A stretch of DNA of 53,329 nt, taken from Perkinsus olseni. Taxonomy: Eukaryota > Perkinsozoa > Perkinsida. This document shows positions 23,640 to 39,047 of this stretch, in pieces. Position numbers and translations under genes: made by a program. The notes under the pieces are model-generated. The model saw only the letters and a program-made list of their open reading frames with translations. It searched no databases and was not told the DNA's origin. Within the stretch, counting starts at the first letter, position 1. Every line of letters starts with the position of its first letter. The stretch covers positions 1-53,329 of the forward strand of contig JABANN010000202.1 of the NCBI GenBank assembly GCA_013115125.1, in the 5' to 3' direction.

Positions 23640-24539
23640 ATGAATATGGTACTTGTACTGTCTAGTAAGGTGGGTGTATTGGTGTCGGGTTTGGTGGTTT
23701 GTACAGCATCTGGTAGTATGAGGTACGAGGATATACCATGGTTGTATGCTGCTAGTGGTAGTGTTACTCAAAGGCGTTATTATATTAGACCAACTCTACC
23801 GAGCTCCACCCTGAAAAAGGATATTATCAGCACTGAAGAAGTTGATGGCGGTAGTCGTCGTACTGTGGACGTATCGCACCTCTCCCGTACCCTGCCGTAC
23901 AAGGAACAACCATCATGGAAGAGTGTGGCTGTCTATGCAGTCGACGAGAGGTCTTGTGAAGAATATACAGCTAGGATTATCAAGAACGGAACCACTGGTA
24001 ATTACGAGTTCATCGATGTCGAAGGAACTGCACCGCCACCAGCTGACGATGATGAGAAGAAGAGAATGGAGGACTCGTGGGGATTGGTACGGTATGAGCT
24101 CAATGGTATTGCCGAAGATCATGAATTCTATGAACTGGACTCATCCATAACCAACAACCCAAGTATTGACACGACTTATCGCGCTACTCATGCTCAACTC
24201 ACTATCACCCTTACTAAACTCGGTGGTCATCATCCACTACTACAAGTAACCGGAGATCATGCTGATAGATATAATAAACTTCATGTTTACCCGATAGGAA
24301 GATCATTGTACTCACAACTTGATAGAGATGATATGAATACGGCTAAGAGATTCATCATGGAACCCTATGCTGGGGACCTCCCTTCCGCTGGTCCCTTACC
24401 ACAGGATAACCTGGGTACTCTTGGTTACGGTATAAGCAACCTTAACGCCTGGGATAACAGCTATGCCACGAAGGTCGCCCCTCACATTAGAGGAGGGAGT
24501 CTTAAGGGTGTACATGCTCACGATAGGAGTCAATCGTAG
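23640..24539 (+). CDS. secreted protein of unknown family, single exon, 299 aa
   Basis: An intronless 299-codon frame in a region where most genes are broken into small exons. The N-terminus (MNMVLVLSSKVGVLVSGLVV then CTASGS) is a plausible signal peptide. The mature part begins YEDIPWLYAASGS and RRYYIRPTL, has a central charged region with an acidic PPPADDDEKKR loop, and later LHVYPIGRSLYSQLDRDD and GYGISNLNAWD. No known domain is seen. A decayed paralogue lies at 25317-26150 and keeps IPWLYG, YYIRPVL, VTVYAVN, HISPIGKSLYLRLDR and GYGTSNLHTW, so this belongs to a small tandem family, probably lineage-specific. The start at 23640 is the first ATG before the hydrophobic segment. Confidence 0.85.
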   Translation: MNMVLVLSSKVGVLVSGLVVCTASGSMRYEDIPWLYAASGSVTQRRYYIRPTLPSSTLKKDIISTEEVDGGSRRTVDVSHLSRTLPYKEQPSWKSVAVYAVDERSCEEYTARIIKNGTTGNYEFIDVEGTAPPPADDDEKKRMEDSWGLVRYELNGIAEDHEFYELDSSITNNPSIDTTYRATHAQLTITLTKLGGHHPLLQVTGDHADRYNKLHVYPIGRSLYSQLDRDDMNTAKRFIMEPYAGDLPSAGPLPQDNLGTLGYGISNLNAWDNSYATKVAPHIRGGSLKGVHAHDRSQS

Positions 24540-24739
24540 GGTGTTCACAATCATCATGATTTTTGTCGATTCTACCCATCTTTACATCTTCATATTTATA
24601 TCTTTTCGCTGACGATGATGCAAGTATGTGATGATGTTATCTCATCATTCCCTGTTGATTACGGAGTTACTGCTAATAACACTCGCAAGGATGACTAGTC
24701 AATGCTGGGCACGACGACGTTAACATCAAGTAAGAGCGT

Positions 24740-25300
24740 GGAGGGCATCCATACCAGAATCTGAGTGTCCGTTGGAGTTAGCAAATGATGCCGCTGCCCA
24801 GCAGCTGGCGCTGTCCGATAGGTAGATCTGTTCTCATTCGCTACGTTGGTATCATCAACGTAGCTTGGCCTCTTTCCTCCGTCATTTTGTTCGATGATAT
24901 TTCGATCACTCGTTCTCCCATTTTCGCGTTAACCATCGTTATTGCAGATCGTTGACATTATTGACCCTCTCGTCTTCGAGCGGTCCCCAGTTTCTCTACA
25001 CCCGGCGGCGGCGGCGGCCATGTCGGTCGGGTTCAAATTCATCCGTCGGCACTACTGGTCATGGCGGCCTGGGTGGAACTGGTCATGGCGGCCTTCGGGT
25101 TTCTGGCTGCCCTGGGTAGCATCGCTGTATAACTGCTATTGGGGTTCCTTCCGCTATCATGCAGCCAGACCTTATCCGCGCAAAGTTTGTTGGGCCAACG
25201 GAAGGTATTCGAGCTCAAGGGTCGAGAAGAGTCGGCCAAGAAGGCAAGATACTCACGCCATGAGCTCGAGAAACTTTCCGTGACTGCTGATGCTGCTTGA
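24740..25300 (+). CDS. small gene with possible membrane segment (uncertain)
   Basis: Plus-strand pieces with splice-like edges: SECPLELANDAAAQQLALSD (about 24765-24820), an exon from 24947 (IVDIIDPLVFERSP), a Gly and Ala-rich region around 25010-25130 that in one frame gives a hydrophobic LVMAAFGFLAALGSIAV, and a basic end LKGREESAKKARYSRHELEK before TGA near 25300. The frame relationship between pieces is not settled and no family is recognised. Confidence 0.35.
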
Positions 25301-25316
25301 TAACAAGACGACGACG

Positions 25317-26150
25317 ATGAAGCTAATGATAAACGTTGCTGTTGTGCTTGGCTCTTCGGTGAGCTGTTGTTCTGCTTCAACAACTGGCGGGAATGATGAA
25401 GATATACCATGGTTATACGGTACCATTACTAGGCGTACTTACAGTAGTCGTTATTACATAAGACCCGTTCTATCAGCCGAGGATGGGATACGTGATGATA
25501 TTATCAATACTGTTAAGGTAGATTAGAATCATACTATATACGTGTCACATATGGCAAGTACCACCGCCTTACCCCGACATCCGGGAGGGACGACAACAGG
25601 GAAGGATGTTACTGTTTATGCTGTGAACTCTCATGAATGTAAAGAGTATAGAGCGGTTATTGATGGGAATGCAGCTGCTGGTCGTTATGGATTCAGAGAG
25701 GTGAAAGCGGCTGATGAGAGAATCAACAACATCACCTGATCTAGAATGATTGAGAATGACCTCAACAGTCTTTGCCACGATATACTACGCTGCTGATACC
25801 GAGCCAAATGTACTTGTGGTTTTGAACCTCGATTCCACTAATCTCAATATACTGGGTGAATCTTCTGATGACTGGAGACCTTCACATATCCCCAATAGGG
25901 AAGTCCCTGTATCTACGCCTTGATAGGCTTGTTGTTGTTGATGGTGGTTATATGAAGGTTAGACATCTTATTATGGAGTCGTATGACGGCTTCTACTCCC
26001 GTGTACCAATTCCTGCTGAAAAGCACACCGCCGGTGTAGGTTATGGTACGAGTAACCTGCATACATGGGGTGAGGCCAGCAAGCATGGCGCTATGGTGAT
26101 GTCCAGCATAATGATCAGAGGCCATAATGATGACGATGTCCATGTATGCT
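25317..26150 (+). pseudogene. decayed paralogue of the 299-aa secreted protein
   Basis: Starts with ATG and a signal-like MKLMINVAVVLGSSVSCC, then EDIPWLYGTITRRTY and RYYIRPVLSAE, colinear with the gene at 23640. An in-frame TAG at 25524 interrupts it in a place where the intact copy simply continues. The alignment then moves between frames at least twice: VTVYAVNSHECKEYRAVIDG, later HISPIGKSLYLRLDR and GVGYGTSNLHTWGEASKH. The stop is not bracketed by splice sites that would remove it. It looks like a tandem duplicate drifting after loss of function. An expressed truncated form of about 70 aa is possible. Confidence 0.75.
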
Positions 26151-26870
26151 TATTAATATACGAGCTACTTGGAGGGATGTCCAACATGTTGTTGTATCTG
26201 CTAATGTATGTTTATGAATGATAATGATGATGTGAATCTTGGATGTGCTGTCATATTGTCCCCCTTGAGTTTATGATAGATTCAATGAGACAAATGATGA
26301 ACCTCTTCCCTGAGTCGGGTTCACGACTTGTAAGGTTGTGAGATGTATCCCTAGTTGGGGGTGCCGGGACTGTTGAGGATGGCCGAACCAACATCGAGAG
26401 CTTAGTCCGACCGACCATAGACTCGGACGCCCAACGACGGCCGAGGCGGACGACGGGACAACTGACGAGCGGGAACGCCGTAGTATTTGATAATCCAGGA
26501 TGATAATGACTCGTTACTAACGGGACAACATTAGTCCATCGCCTTACCTGGAGTAACCTCCACCCAATACACGAATAATTTGGTAGTACCGCTACCTCAT
26601 CCGTCAGTTAATGATTAGCAATCAATATCCTCCCCGTCGATCCTGTGCGATGACTTCATATTAGATCGGTAAACCCTTAATATACCGTCAATATAAGAAC
26701 AACTCGCACTTACTCTTGTCTGTGTTACGATCGTTCTTGCAGGCGTAGCATCAGTAGCAGAAGTTGCACCCTGATAGATGAATATTATGAATAATCCCAA
26801 ATGTTGTTATGCTGACTAACACAAGGACACAGTAGGGATAGTATTACACGGCGGCGTACACGAGCTGCTA
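26151..26870. other. intergenic region with a GC-rich block
   Basis: No convincing gene. At about 26340-26475 lies a GC-rich block (contains GGACGCCCAACGACGGCC) unlike the AT and triplet-rich surroundings and with stops in every frame. A short minus-strand frame at 26615-26800 begins with a hydrophobic MGLFIIFIYQG but has no support. The rest is unremarkable. Confidence 0.4.
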
Positions 26871-29468
26871 TCAACTATATATTCTGAAACCAGTAAATCC
26901 ACTGAAACGAGTAGAGCGATGAGTAGTAGAAGAAGTCACGTTCGACAAACGACTGTTGTTGCTGTCTCCACGAGGGGCTGGTGGAACTACCCGTGTGGCT
27001 ATGATGATGGTGATGATGATGATCATCATCATCATCACATTATACTACAGGCATTAGGCTGTTGTGAACCTGATAATGATGTCATCATTTCTGTAATGTA
27101 TCCTCCAACATACTGGTCACCTCCAGGAGGCTTCGCTCCGCCACACATCTGCATGATTTCCGATATGTATTGCTGTTGTTTCATTGACGATTCCATAAAC
27201 CTGTTAAAATGACATGAGCCGGGTTCGAACCGAGGATCTATCGGGGTGAATGTACTTCATGTCCCCTTGAAGGGTGGGTGAATGCATCATCCCCGCTATT
27301 GTTAAATCCTCTCCAGTCAAACCCTTGCCACTATCTTCTCTCTCTATAGCAATTGATGCTACACCTTGGGCGAATGGTAATGCATATTGCGCATCGAAAA
27401 CCTCCTCAGGGTTCTCCTCTGACTTCATCATAGTCTTTATCAACCCCAAGCATGCTGTCATACAACTCTGCATGGCTACTACCTGATAATACCACCTACC
27501 CTTCCAACTACACATGGTTTATGCTGCTTACTTGGGATGCTGTAATATTTTTGACTCTCTTCATAACACTAGGTGGAGGTGGTGGTGGTGGCATCTGGCC
27601 TTGTGCTGCTATCATCATCACCTGTTGTTGGAGTACATGTATAATGGAATGATATCATAACTGTAGATGCTGACTACCTGTAGATAGGCTGCTAGATCAC
27701 AACTGGACTTGATCCAAATATTGTGAATCTTGTCGTTATCCTTATACCGTCCATATAAGTCGCCGAGCTCGAGTGGGTTCAATGCAGCTGACAACAGCAG
27801 CAGCAGCAGCAGCAGCAGCATCGGTATCGGTATCGGTATCGGTATCGGTATCACCACCGAGCTTACGATGATAGCGTGAGGCATCCTTCATGGCTTTGGA
27901 GTTCTCCTTGGTATGTTTGACAAACTCCCTGTATGCCGTCTAACACCAGGTCATCATCATCATCATCATCATCCAACAATCACCCTCACTACTACCACCA
28001 CTACCTTGATGCTGATCTTGTGGTGATCAGGCGTCCCCTTAGAAGAGAATAACATGTCATAAAGCTTCGCCCACAACTTCCGAGTGCTTGTATTCTGCTC
28101 GTAAAGTAACTCCATCATCTTCTCAAATTCATCTTCGAGTAACTAAGGTATCGTTCCTATCGAGTACTAGTGCCTGTATGCTGTCCCACTACCAATGGTC
28201 GGCAGTACTCATGCAACTTAGCCATAGTATGAGCCAACATCTCCGCCTCCTGCAAGTTGATGATACACATAAGGCGATAATCACTCTCATCATAATCCTC
28301 ACCTGTTGATAAGCCTTATCATCTTCGAGCTGCTTCTCCATGCGCTGAACTGCCATCTCTAAGTCATCAGCATCAATATGAAACTCAGAATAAACCTTTA
28401 AAGTAACCTAGACAGGTTATCGATAATGTATCACCAATATACCGTTTGTTGTTGTTGTTATTACATGAACCTCAGCGGCAGCCTCCACCACTTTGGGTAG
28501 CATCTCATAGCGCTCAGTTTGCGGTATCTTCTTGAAGGTCGCCACAAGCCTCAAGAACCTGTAGTAAGATTGCTGCTGCTGCTGTTGGCTGAGTGATGAT
28601 GCTGCTGTCTGGACCACCATTACGTTTTATTCATGAATTTATGTATGTTGATGACCTTCTTCCGATCAATACTATCAGCCACCGATTTAGTAGCATGAAC
28701 TGGCGGTACACTAATACCCCCTACGATGATAGACAATAACTAGACGATAGTAGTATTGAGTAGTGCTACTACCTTGCTGTGCTAACATCATCCTCTCACC
28801 AGCTTTATTAACCTCATCATCATCGTACCTGATGCCAAGTATGATGAAGGTTGAAGCGGTGCAGAAGTAGTAAGTACATTACTTCATAGCTAGTGATTGA
28901 ATATCCCTATCATTGATACCCCTCTCTTCTGCTGGGTCCTTCCCTAATAATAATCATCCTATCAACAGCAGCAGCAGCAGCTTGGCAACAGAGGACTACA
29001 TTGTCCAAGATCCAATAGCATGTTGTATAGGTCTTTGAATGTCAATGCCTCGTAACCACCTCCCTTCTTTATTAACTCCCTCGCGAAGTCAGAGATACGC
29101 TTTCGGGAATTAATCTGATGATCATGATGATGATGAGTAGACCATGTACGATACCCAGTATTATCATTACATGATAATCAGCCACCTCATTGAGTAGTTT
29201 TAGGAAATCATCACGATTATTAATAGCATCAGCACCAGTAGTGGTAGGAGCAGGGGGAGGAGTGGTATCATCAAGGGTCTCGGCAACATGGAGGGCACCA
29301 AGCGAGTCGGGTATAATGCCCAAGCCTACTGTACCGTATCTAAAGGTGTCCCGTGTAAGATACAAATAAGGTTGGCCACGACTGATGTAGTGATGTAGAA
29401 TGTTATTATCACTTCTTCATTCTGGCTTGGAATGCTTCAGTTGCATTCATCGACGATTGTTGTTGTTT

Positions 29469-29538
<70 letters not shown>

Positions 29539-29606
29539 GCCGAGGTGTTTACTGTAGGAGCCGCTTTCCGCTGCGTATTGGCATGTGATGACGATGATGA
29601 AGTCAT
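26871..29606 (-). CDS. poly-Gln and Pro-rich protein of unknown function
   Basis: Starts at ATG 29606 (MTSSSSSHANTQRKAAP), followed by about 23 Gln encoded by the (TTG)n at 29471-29537, then ATEAFQARMKK. After an intron come YGTVGLGIIPDSLGALHVAE and further helical exons (RISDFARELIKKGGGYEALT; FLRLVATFKKIPQTERYEML; DADDLEMAVQRMEKQLEDDK; FVKHTKENSKAMKDASRYHR). Next are a poly-Pro exon (GQMPPPPPPPSVMK, about 27575-27610), TIAGMMHSPTLQGDMKFMES spanning the intron at 27201-27255, and a Ser/Thr-rich tail ending GFTGFRIYS with TGA at 26871-26873. The helices suggest a scaffold or coiled-coil protein. I do not recognise the family. Confidence 0.6.
27201..27255 (-). other. intron with T-arm-like palindrome (poly-Gln gene)
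   Basis: A 55-nt GT-AG intron (GTACATTC to TTTAACAG); splicing joins LQGDMK to FMESSMK. It contains CCTCGGTTCGAACCCGG, with a B-box match GGTTCGAACC that is palindromic and so present on both strands. Four of five T-stem pairs can form in the sense orientation. Confidence 0.75.
27792..27852. repeat. (CAG)n followed by (GGTATC)n
   Basis: A CAG triplet array runs directly into five GGTATC hexamers. On the minus strand the hexamers read alternating Asp-Thr after HRKLGGD and the triplets run Ala or Leu, depending on frame. The exon edge here is ambiguous, so I cannot say which part is translated. Confidence 0.8.
29471..29537. repeat. (TTG)n encoding poly-Gln on the minus strand
   Basis: About 22 TTG triplets, read as (CAA)n, a pure Gln tract near residue 25 of the minus-strand protein. 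The use of CAA only, with no CAG, is a sign of recent triplet expansion. Confidence 0.9.
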
Positions 29607-29984
29607 TATCGAAACAACAACAACAAACTGTGCAGCAGAGCAAAGTCGTACAACCGCCCCCATTACGATAACTAATACCAACTTCTCCCCAAACCCTACC
29701 CGAACGATTCCCCTCATGGACATGAGTTTAACGCAGTTAATCCATGATGAAGTTCACCAGGGTACCGCAACGAGATGATCAGGGACCGGGGACTGCAGTA
29801 AGGTATGCTGATTATTATTGTGTTAATCCTTCGGGCGAGCGCTACTGACATCGATCACTTTCATTCAATCTGAACTTCCTTGGCTATCTTTGTGCAGGGT
29901 TGCAGGTATATTATCCTTACCATTACCCCTCCCCCCTCCTCCTACCGTCACTATTACCAAGACGATAATACTGAGGATACCATT
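29607..29984. promoter_or_regulatory. divergent promoter with motif copy 2
   Basis: A 378-bp spacer between the starts of the poly-Gln gene (29606, minus) and MAF1 (29985, plus). It holds TCGGGCGAGCGCTACT at 29831-29846, a 16-bp exact match to the motif in the CASP/prohibitin divergent promoter. No other element is supported. Confidence 0.5.
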
Positions 29985-31144
29985 ATGCAGTGGATTGATA
30001 ACCAGAAACTACGGCAGATATCAGCAAGGATCAATACATTGGACTTGGCCGATCTAAGACTAGATTGCAGATTAGAATTATTCGCCACCATATCCAGTAG
30101 TAGTGCCAACCAGGATATTAATAATAGAATACCATTACCTATAGAGAAGAGTCTTAATAATGAGATACGGTCATCACCACATCTATTGAAGGCATCACCA
30201 TTGGGGCCATTATCAGCTCAGCATTCAAGACAATTATTGGTTACATTAATCGGAGTATTAAACGACACATTCCCTGATTATCAATTCAACACTCTAAGCC
30301 CTGATCATTTTGTTAAGAAGGAAGACCCAGCTGAGGTTGTTAGTAATAATACTACCACTCCAATCATCAGCGTCATCGCCACCCCAATGTCATCATCAGG
30401 TGAAGTTAATCAGTATTTTGGCACATCACTAGACTTAGCCCAACCAGGGTTAGTAGCTGAGCTGTGGGGTGCAGTACAAAGTTGTGTTAGCTTTATCGAT
30501 ACAGAAGTCTATGAGCTGGTAATGGTCCCCATCATGATGGTGCTGTCGCTAGTATCTTGTTGTTGTTAGGTTGACGATCTGAGCCTTCTGACAGCAGCTG
30601 ATGATGATTCTGGATCACATCTTTGGCAGTTCCATTACTTCTTCAATGATAATAAACATAAGAGTAATAACGATACCATACAAAAATAACTATAACGATA
30701 ATCATTATCAGGGTTACTCTTGTTCGCAGTGAAGGCGACATCAAGATACGTTCATGGTCATACAACGGGCTCGGAGGCTGATGATGAGGATGATGATATG
30801 ATGCAACCTGGAGAAGGGCTTTATTCATCACCTACATCAGCCAGGGGGTATTATAGTAGCAGTGATTCGGAAAGGAGTGGTATGGGAGGAGAAGGCTCTG
30901 CAGTAGGGCCTTCTACTGGCAATGCAGGACATCATCATCGCATAATAAAGCGGTCCCGTCAGAATGGTAGATTAGCATCATATGACCAGCGCAGCGATGA
31001 CCAACAGAGTAATAAAGTAGTAGGGTCATCAATGATGTATGGTTCTTGTTGTTATTAATAGGTAGTATATGGTCCCAGACCAGTAGAGAGGATATAGCTA
31101 TGGATGATTATGCTAGTAGTAGTGAATCAAGTGATTTGTATTAA
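29985..31144 (+). CDS. MAF1: MAF1, repressor of RNA polymerase III
   Basis: MAF1 binds RNA polymerase III and represses tRNA and 5S synthesis when growth signals fall. The start ATG 29985 gives MQWIDNQKLRQISARINTLD. The conserved blocks are in order: LVTLIGVLNDTFPDYQFNTL (human LIATLNESF.PDYDFS), then FGTSLDLAQPGLVAELWGAV, then SHLWQFHYFFNDNKHK (human SLWSFNYFFYNK). After a short intron comes RVTLFAVKATSRYV (human RIVFFSCRSISG). The C-terminal part is acidic and Ser-rich with a basic KRSRQNGR patch. The last splice is ambiguous: one option stops at TAG 31095-31097 (after VVYGPRPVERI), the other at TAA 31142-31144 (after ASSSESSDLY). The protein is about 270-300 residues, near the usual size. 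Confidence 0.9.
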
Positions 31145-31481
31145 TAGTAATATCATGTATTATTAAAGTAACATTAACCACGACACTAACGACTTTATTA
31201 TTATCACTATTCAATGCACCATTATTATTACTATCACGTGATGTGGGAGTTGTGGTATGAGAAGAAGCGTACGGGCGGTATGATAATAGTCATGATAAGT
31301 TTTATTATTAACGTGAGTAATGCTGATGATGATGTTGATAATAAAGCGTTCGTGGACACCATTATGATGATAATCTAATAACTAATGACCATTATTCTTA
31401 TTATTGAGTTCATCGTCATCATTCTGGAAGGTCTTCGTGTAACTTTACGTTCTTTACTATGCAGTTGTATCCAACCTAATA
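31145..31481. other. intergenic, MAF1 to secreted repeat protein
   Basis: A 337-bp AT-rich spacer with scattered TTATTA and ATCATC triplets. Nothing coding is supported. It should contain the MAF1 3' UTR and the promoter of the next gene, but I see no defined element. Confidence 0.5.
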
Positions 31482-32559
31482 ATGATAAGACCTGAGCAAC
31501 GCCATCCGACAATCATAATCACAATCTTCATCATCATAGTATCATTACTTCCAACAGCAGCCCACACCCCAAGGTTGGAGGTTGGAGCTGCGCCGTCGTC
31601 TGTTGGGACTAGGGAGACCGACAACCCGAAGAATGGAGATGGAGTATTATATCCCGACTCTGATGATGAGGATGATGACGATTATGGTACACTAGATGGG
31701 TATTACTTCAGTGCTAATGGTTCATTACCGAAGTCCTTCACTGCAAGTGGGGTCAAACGAGTAACGATGAATGATGCTGTTGAGAACGCCAATCCACCAA
31801 TGATGAGCATCACCTTCGACATGATTAATAATGATAAGACCAGCAGCCATCCCAACCGAATCACGACTGGTCAACTCATCGTCAATCCTGATGGCAGTAT
31901 CAACCATCAGTGCTTCACCTTCGATACTTTTAGTATGATATCCAAACCAAGAGCATTTTTGAGGACATTGGCTGATATCGCGGTCAATGAGGAAGGAAGC
32001 AGCAACAACAAGGCATTGACACTTAAAGACGTTAAAATGTGCCTTCACCCAAGATATGGTCACCCGAGTACCATCATGTTTGGTAAAGATATCACAGTTG
32101 AACTCAGTCGACGTAGTGAGAGTACCTCACGGATGCCTGATATCATTGGATACTATCAGGGTGTGTCAGAGCATGGCCTCCAAATACAAATGATAGTAGA
32201 GAAGAAAGTTGATGCCGGTTTACTGCAATGCAAGCTGAGAATGGGTAAAGATAGAGATGGTATTATAGAACACACGAAGCCTTTAGTGATGGTTAAGGAG
32301 GAGTCTATGATGATGAGTAAGGGGCAGCATCATAAACCATGTTACAGTATAGATTTCAATATGGCTCTTGATGTGGTATTATTGATGGAGCTGGGCGTCG
32401 TCGCAGATCAATTCTTCCTCTGTTTCCGCCAATCCTTTGCTCTATTCAAATTTGGGGTGCCCTCTGATGATGACTATTTCGAAGTAGTATTGTCACGGTG
32501 GAAGTCAGCGGGACAGAACCGCGGCATAATCCACGGCCATCATCATTATCATCTTCGTA

Positions 32560-32611
<52 letters not shown>

Positions 32612-33701
32612 GAAGCATCAGTTGTACATTGGTTACATCCCCCCACAATATCTCAAGTACCTTACGAATTTGGAAGTGGTTATTATCGCAAGTTTAGATT
32701 CCAGTGAGACAAGTGTAGTGGTGGGGTTCTCAAAGGGCAATGCTCATCATTATATAGAGTCACAACACCTTAGTCTATACAAGCATCGTGCTCACTTCCT
32801 AAGGGACAGCTTGCCTCAAGATCTCCCTCTACGGAAGCTTATTGCTGATGTCAACTTGGGGGTGGTACCCTCGCGCAGGGTGCTTACCATTTTTACGAAG
32901 CCTACCTTGCGGATTGTACTTGGAAAAGTACAGTTTCCCCTATTCAAAAGTATTATCGGTACCACCAATGATACTTTTATGCCTCAGCCGCAGTCGTCTG
33001 CGTCTGCCTCTCCTCCTCCCGCTGCTCACCCTCAATCATCATCATCATCAGTCTCATCATCTCACGGGCGAGCAGCAGCCTCAGGTAAAAGGGCATCAGC
33101 ATCATATGTGAAGCCTGAAGCGAAGCGCCGGAAGATGGTGGTGGGAGGGAAGAAGTCCTCAGAGAAGGAAGTGACCAGACGTCCAGCAGACGGGTCTGCT
33201 GCTGCTGCTACTAGTGGTGTTGGGGATGCTCCTGCCATGATGACCAAATCCATCATCACACTCGGTGTGTACGTTAACGAGAAGTGGACTATGGGGGAAA
33301 TGGATGATCGTATTATCATTGAGGTCTCCACTCGACAGTCATTTATAGGGATTACGCTCGAATTACAGGAGCTCAGGCCCGGAGGCAACGGGGAACCTCG
33401 CGCAATACTTCAAGATGATGGCAGTTTCAAATGGCTGGAAACGAGTTACTCAATAAAGAAAACAGCCTTCGTCCCACTGATAGCATACATTCAGGAAGGT
33501 TGGTTAAATCATTTCTATCTTAAAACAGCAGCCCTACCCGACAAGGATAGACGTTATGTACTTTCAACCTTGGCCCGGATAGCTGTCATTAGAGGTATAC
33601 CTGTCGATGGGTCTATTCTTATTGAAGCATACGTTAGGGGAGCACGGTTGGCCTCTCCTGATGCTTTATGTCTCAAATTCAGCAGCAGCAACCGACCATG
33701 A
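31482..33701 (+). CDS. large secreted protein with internal repeats, single exon, 739 aa
   Basis: An intronless 739-codon frame with a signal-peptide-like start (IIITIFIIIVSLLPTAA after a short basic segment). An acidic spacer follows (DSDDEDDDDYGTLDGYYFSA). Three diverged copies of a domain can be seen, each with a helix and strand block: LRTLADIAVNEEGSSNNKAL then LKDVKMCL; PLRKLIADVNLGVVPSRRVL then LRIVL; and LSTLARIAVIRGIPVDGSIL then IEAYVRGARL. A poly-Asp run from (GAT)n at 32560-32611 and a Ser, Pro, Ala and Lys-rich linker (about 33000-33200, with KPEAKRRKMVVGGKK) separate them. The family is unknown. It ends at a TGA (33699-33701) after FSSSNRP, but the same frame stays open beyond it. 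Confidence 0.85.
32560..32611 (+). repeat. (GAT)n encoding poly-Asp
   Basis: About 17 GAT triplets in frame in the secreted repeat protein, between HHYHLRN and EKHQLYIGY. Because the frame is unbroken for more than 2 kb around it, this triplet array is translated, unlike the intronic ones. Confidence 0.9.
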
Positions 33702-34232
33702 ACGACCGCGGGGTTCCATGGAAATATCATCTTTGCATGGACCGGAAACATCAAAGAAGACGACCAGAAATATCCTAGGTTGACGCCAGAAGATGTTGGG
33801 GATCCTGATTATATCTGTTATGCCACTGAAAGTCCCTCTCAAGGGTTCAATTCTATCCACATGCGGGTGTATGGGACTGAACAACAACAGCAACAGCAAC
33901 AGTCACCAGCAGCAGCAGCGTCTGTTGAATTCTTCTTTGAGTTTTCCCTCCCCATCATCCTCAAACCTCCATGCCGCGTACCATTAAAGAAAGTTGATGA
34001 TTCTGATGGACTACTTTTGGATACTACCAGGCTGAATGAGACTGAGTTGGAGGAAGTGTCTGTCCAATTCATACAGGCTGGGCTTTACGCTGGTCTTAAC
34101 GCTGGTCGGATGCGTCCAATATTCTTGAAGGATGTCAGACTTCTTCTACTCGACGACGATAATCAATGGACTCTGAGGCTCGCAAGGGACTGTACCTTCA
34201 CTCTCAAGCCCTGTAATCCCAACCAGCTTTAA
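33702..34232 (+). CDS. in-frame continuation of the secreted protein after TGA (fourth domain)
   Basis: Directly after the TGA the same frame continues for 176 codons: GFHGNIIFAWTGNIKEDDQK, YICYATESPSQGFNS, a Gln and Ala run (about 33880-33925), VEFFFEFSLPIILKPPCRV, and VQFIQAGLYAGLNAGRMRPI followed by LKDVRLLLL. The last block matches the repeated helix and strand unit of the three domains upstream (LKDVKMCL, IVRGARL-like), so it belongs to the same protein design. It ends at TAA 34232. It may be reached by stop-codon readthrough, be cut off by a recent nonsense change, or reflect a sequence error. There is no ATG or signal peptide of its own. Confidence 0.65.
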   Translation, partial: TTAGFHGNIIFAWTGNIKEDDQKYPRLTPEDVGDPDYICYATESPSQGFNSIHMRVYGTEQQQQQQQSPAAAASVEFFFEFSLPIILKPPCRVPLKKVDDSDGLLLDTTRLNETELEEVSVQFIQAGLYAGLNAGRMRPIFLKDVRLLLLDDDNQWTLRLARDCTFTLKPCNPNQL

Positions 34233-34411
34233 TAAAGAGTCTCGAAAGCGATAGCGAATATGATAATAATGAAGATGTTCATAATGATGATGATTTCATG
34301 TCATGCTGTTGTTGTTGCCGATATCTATAATGATGTATGAGTCCTTTTGAATTGCGTTAATGACATGGGCATCATCATCACAGTCCTATACGGCTTCGCT
34401 GTACACTGATA

Positions 34412-38960
<4,549 letters not shown>

Positions 38961-39047
38961 TCTCACTGCTTGTAAGCATCTTTCTATCAACGATCTATGG
39001 CCGATTTGTGTTGACCCTGGTGAAGCGTAGCAGCTGCTGTGAGGTTG

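Noticed and set aside
27760-27785. GGGTTCAATGC on the plus strand
   Set aside because: It is the reverse of LNPLELGDLYG coding sequence and does not fit the B-box consensus at the last positions.
32446-32646. Poly-His frame on the minus strand
   Set aside because: Shadow of the (GAT)n poly-Asp in the long plus-strand secreted protein.
33832-33855. B-box match GGTTCAATTC
   Set aside because: Lies in coding sequence SQGFNSIHM of the secreted protein continuation.
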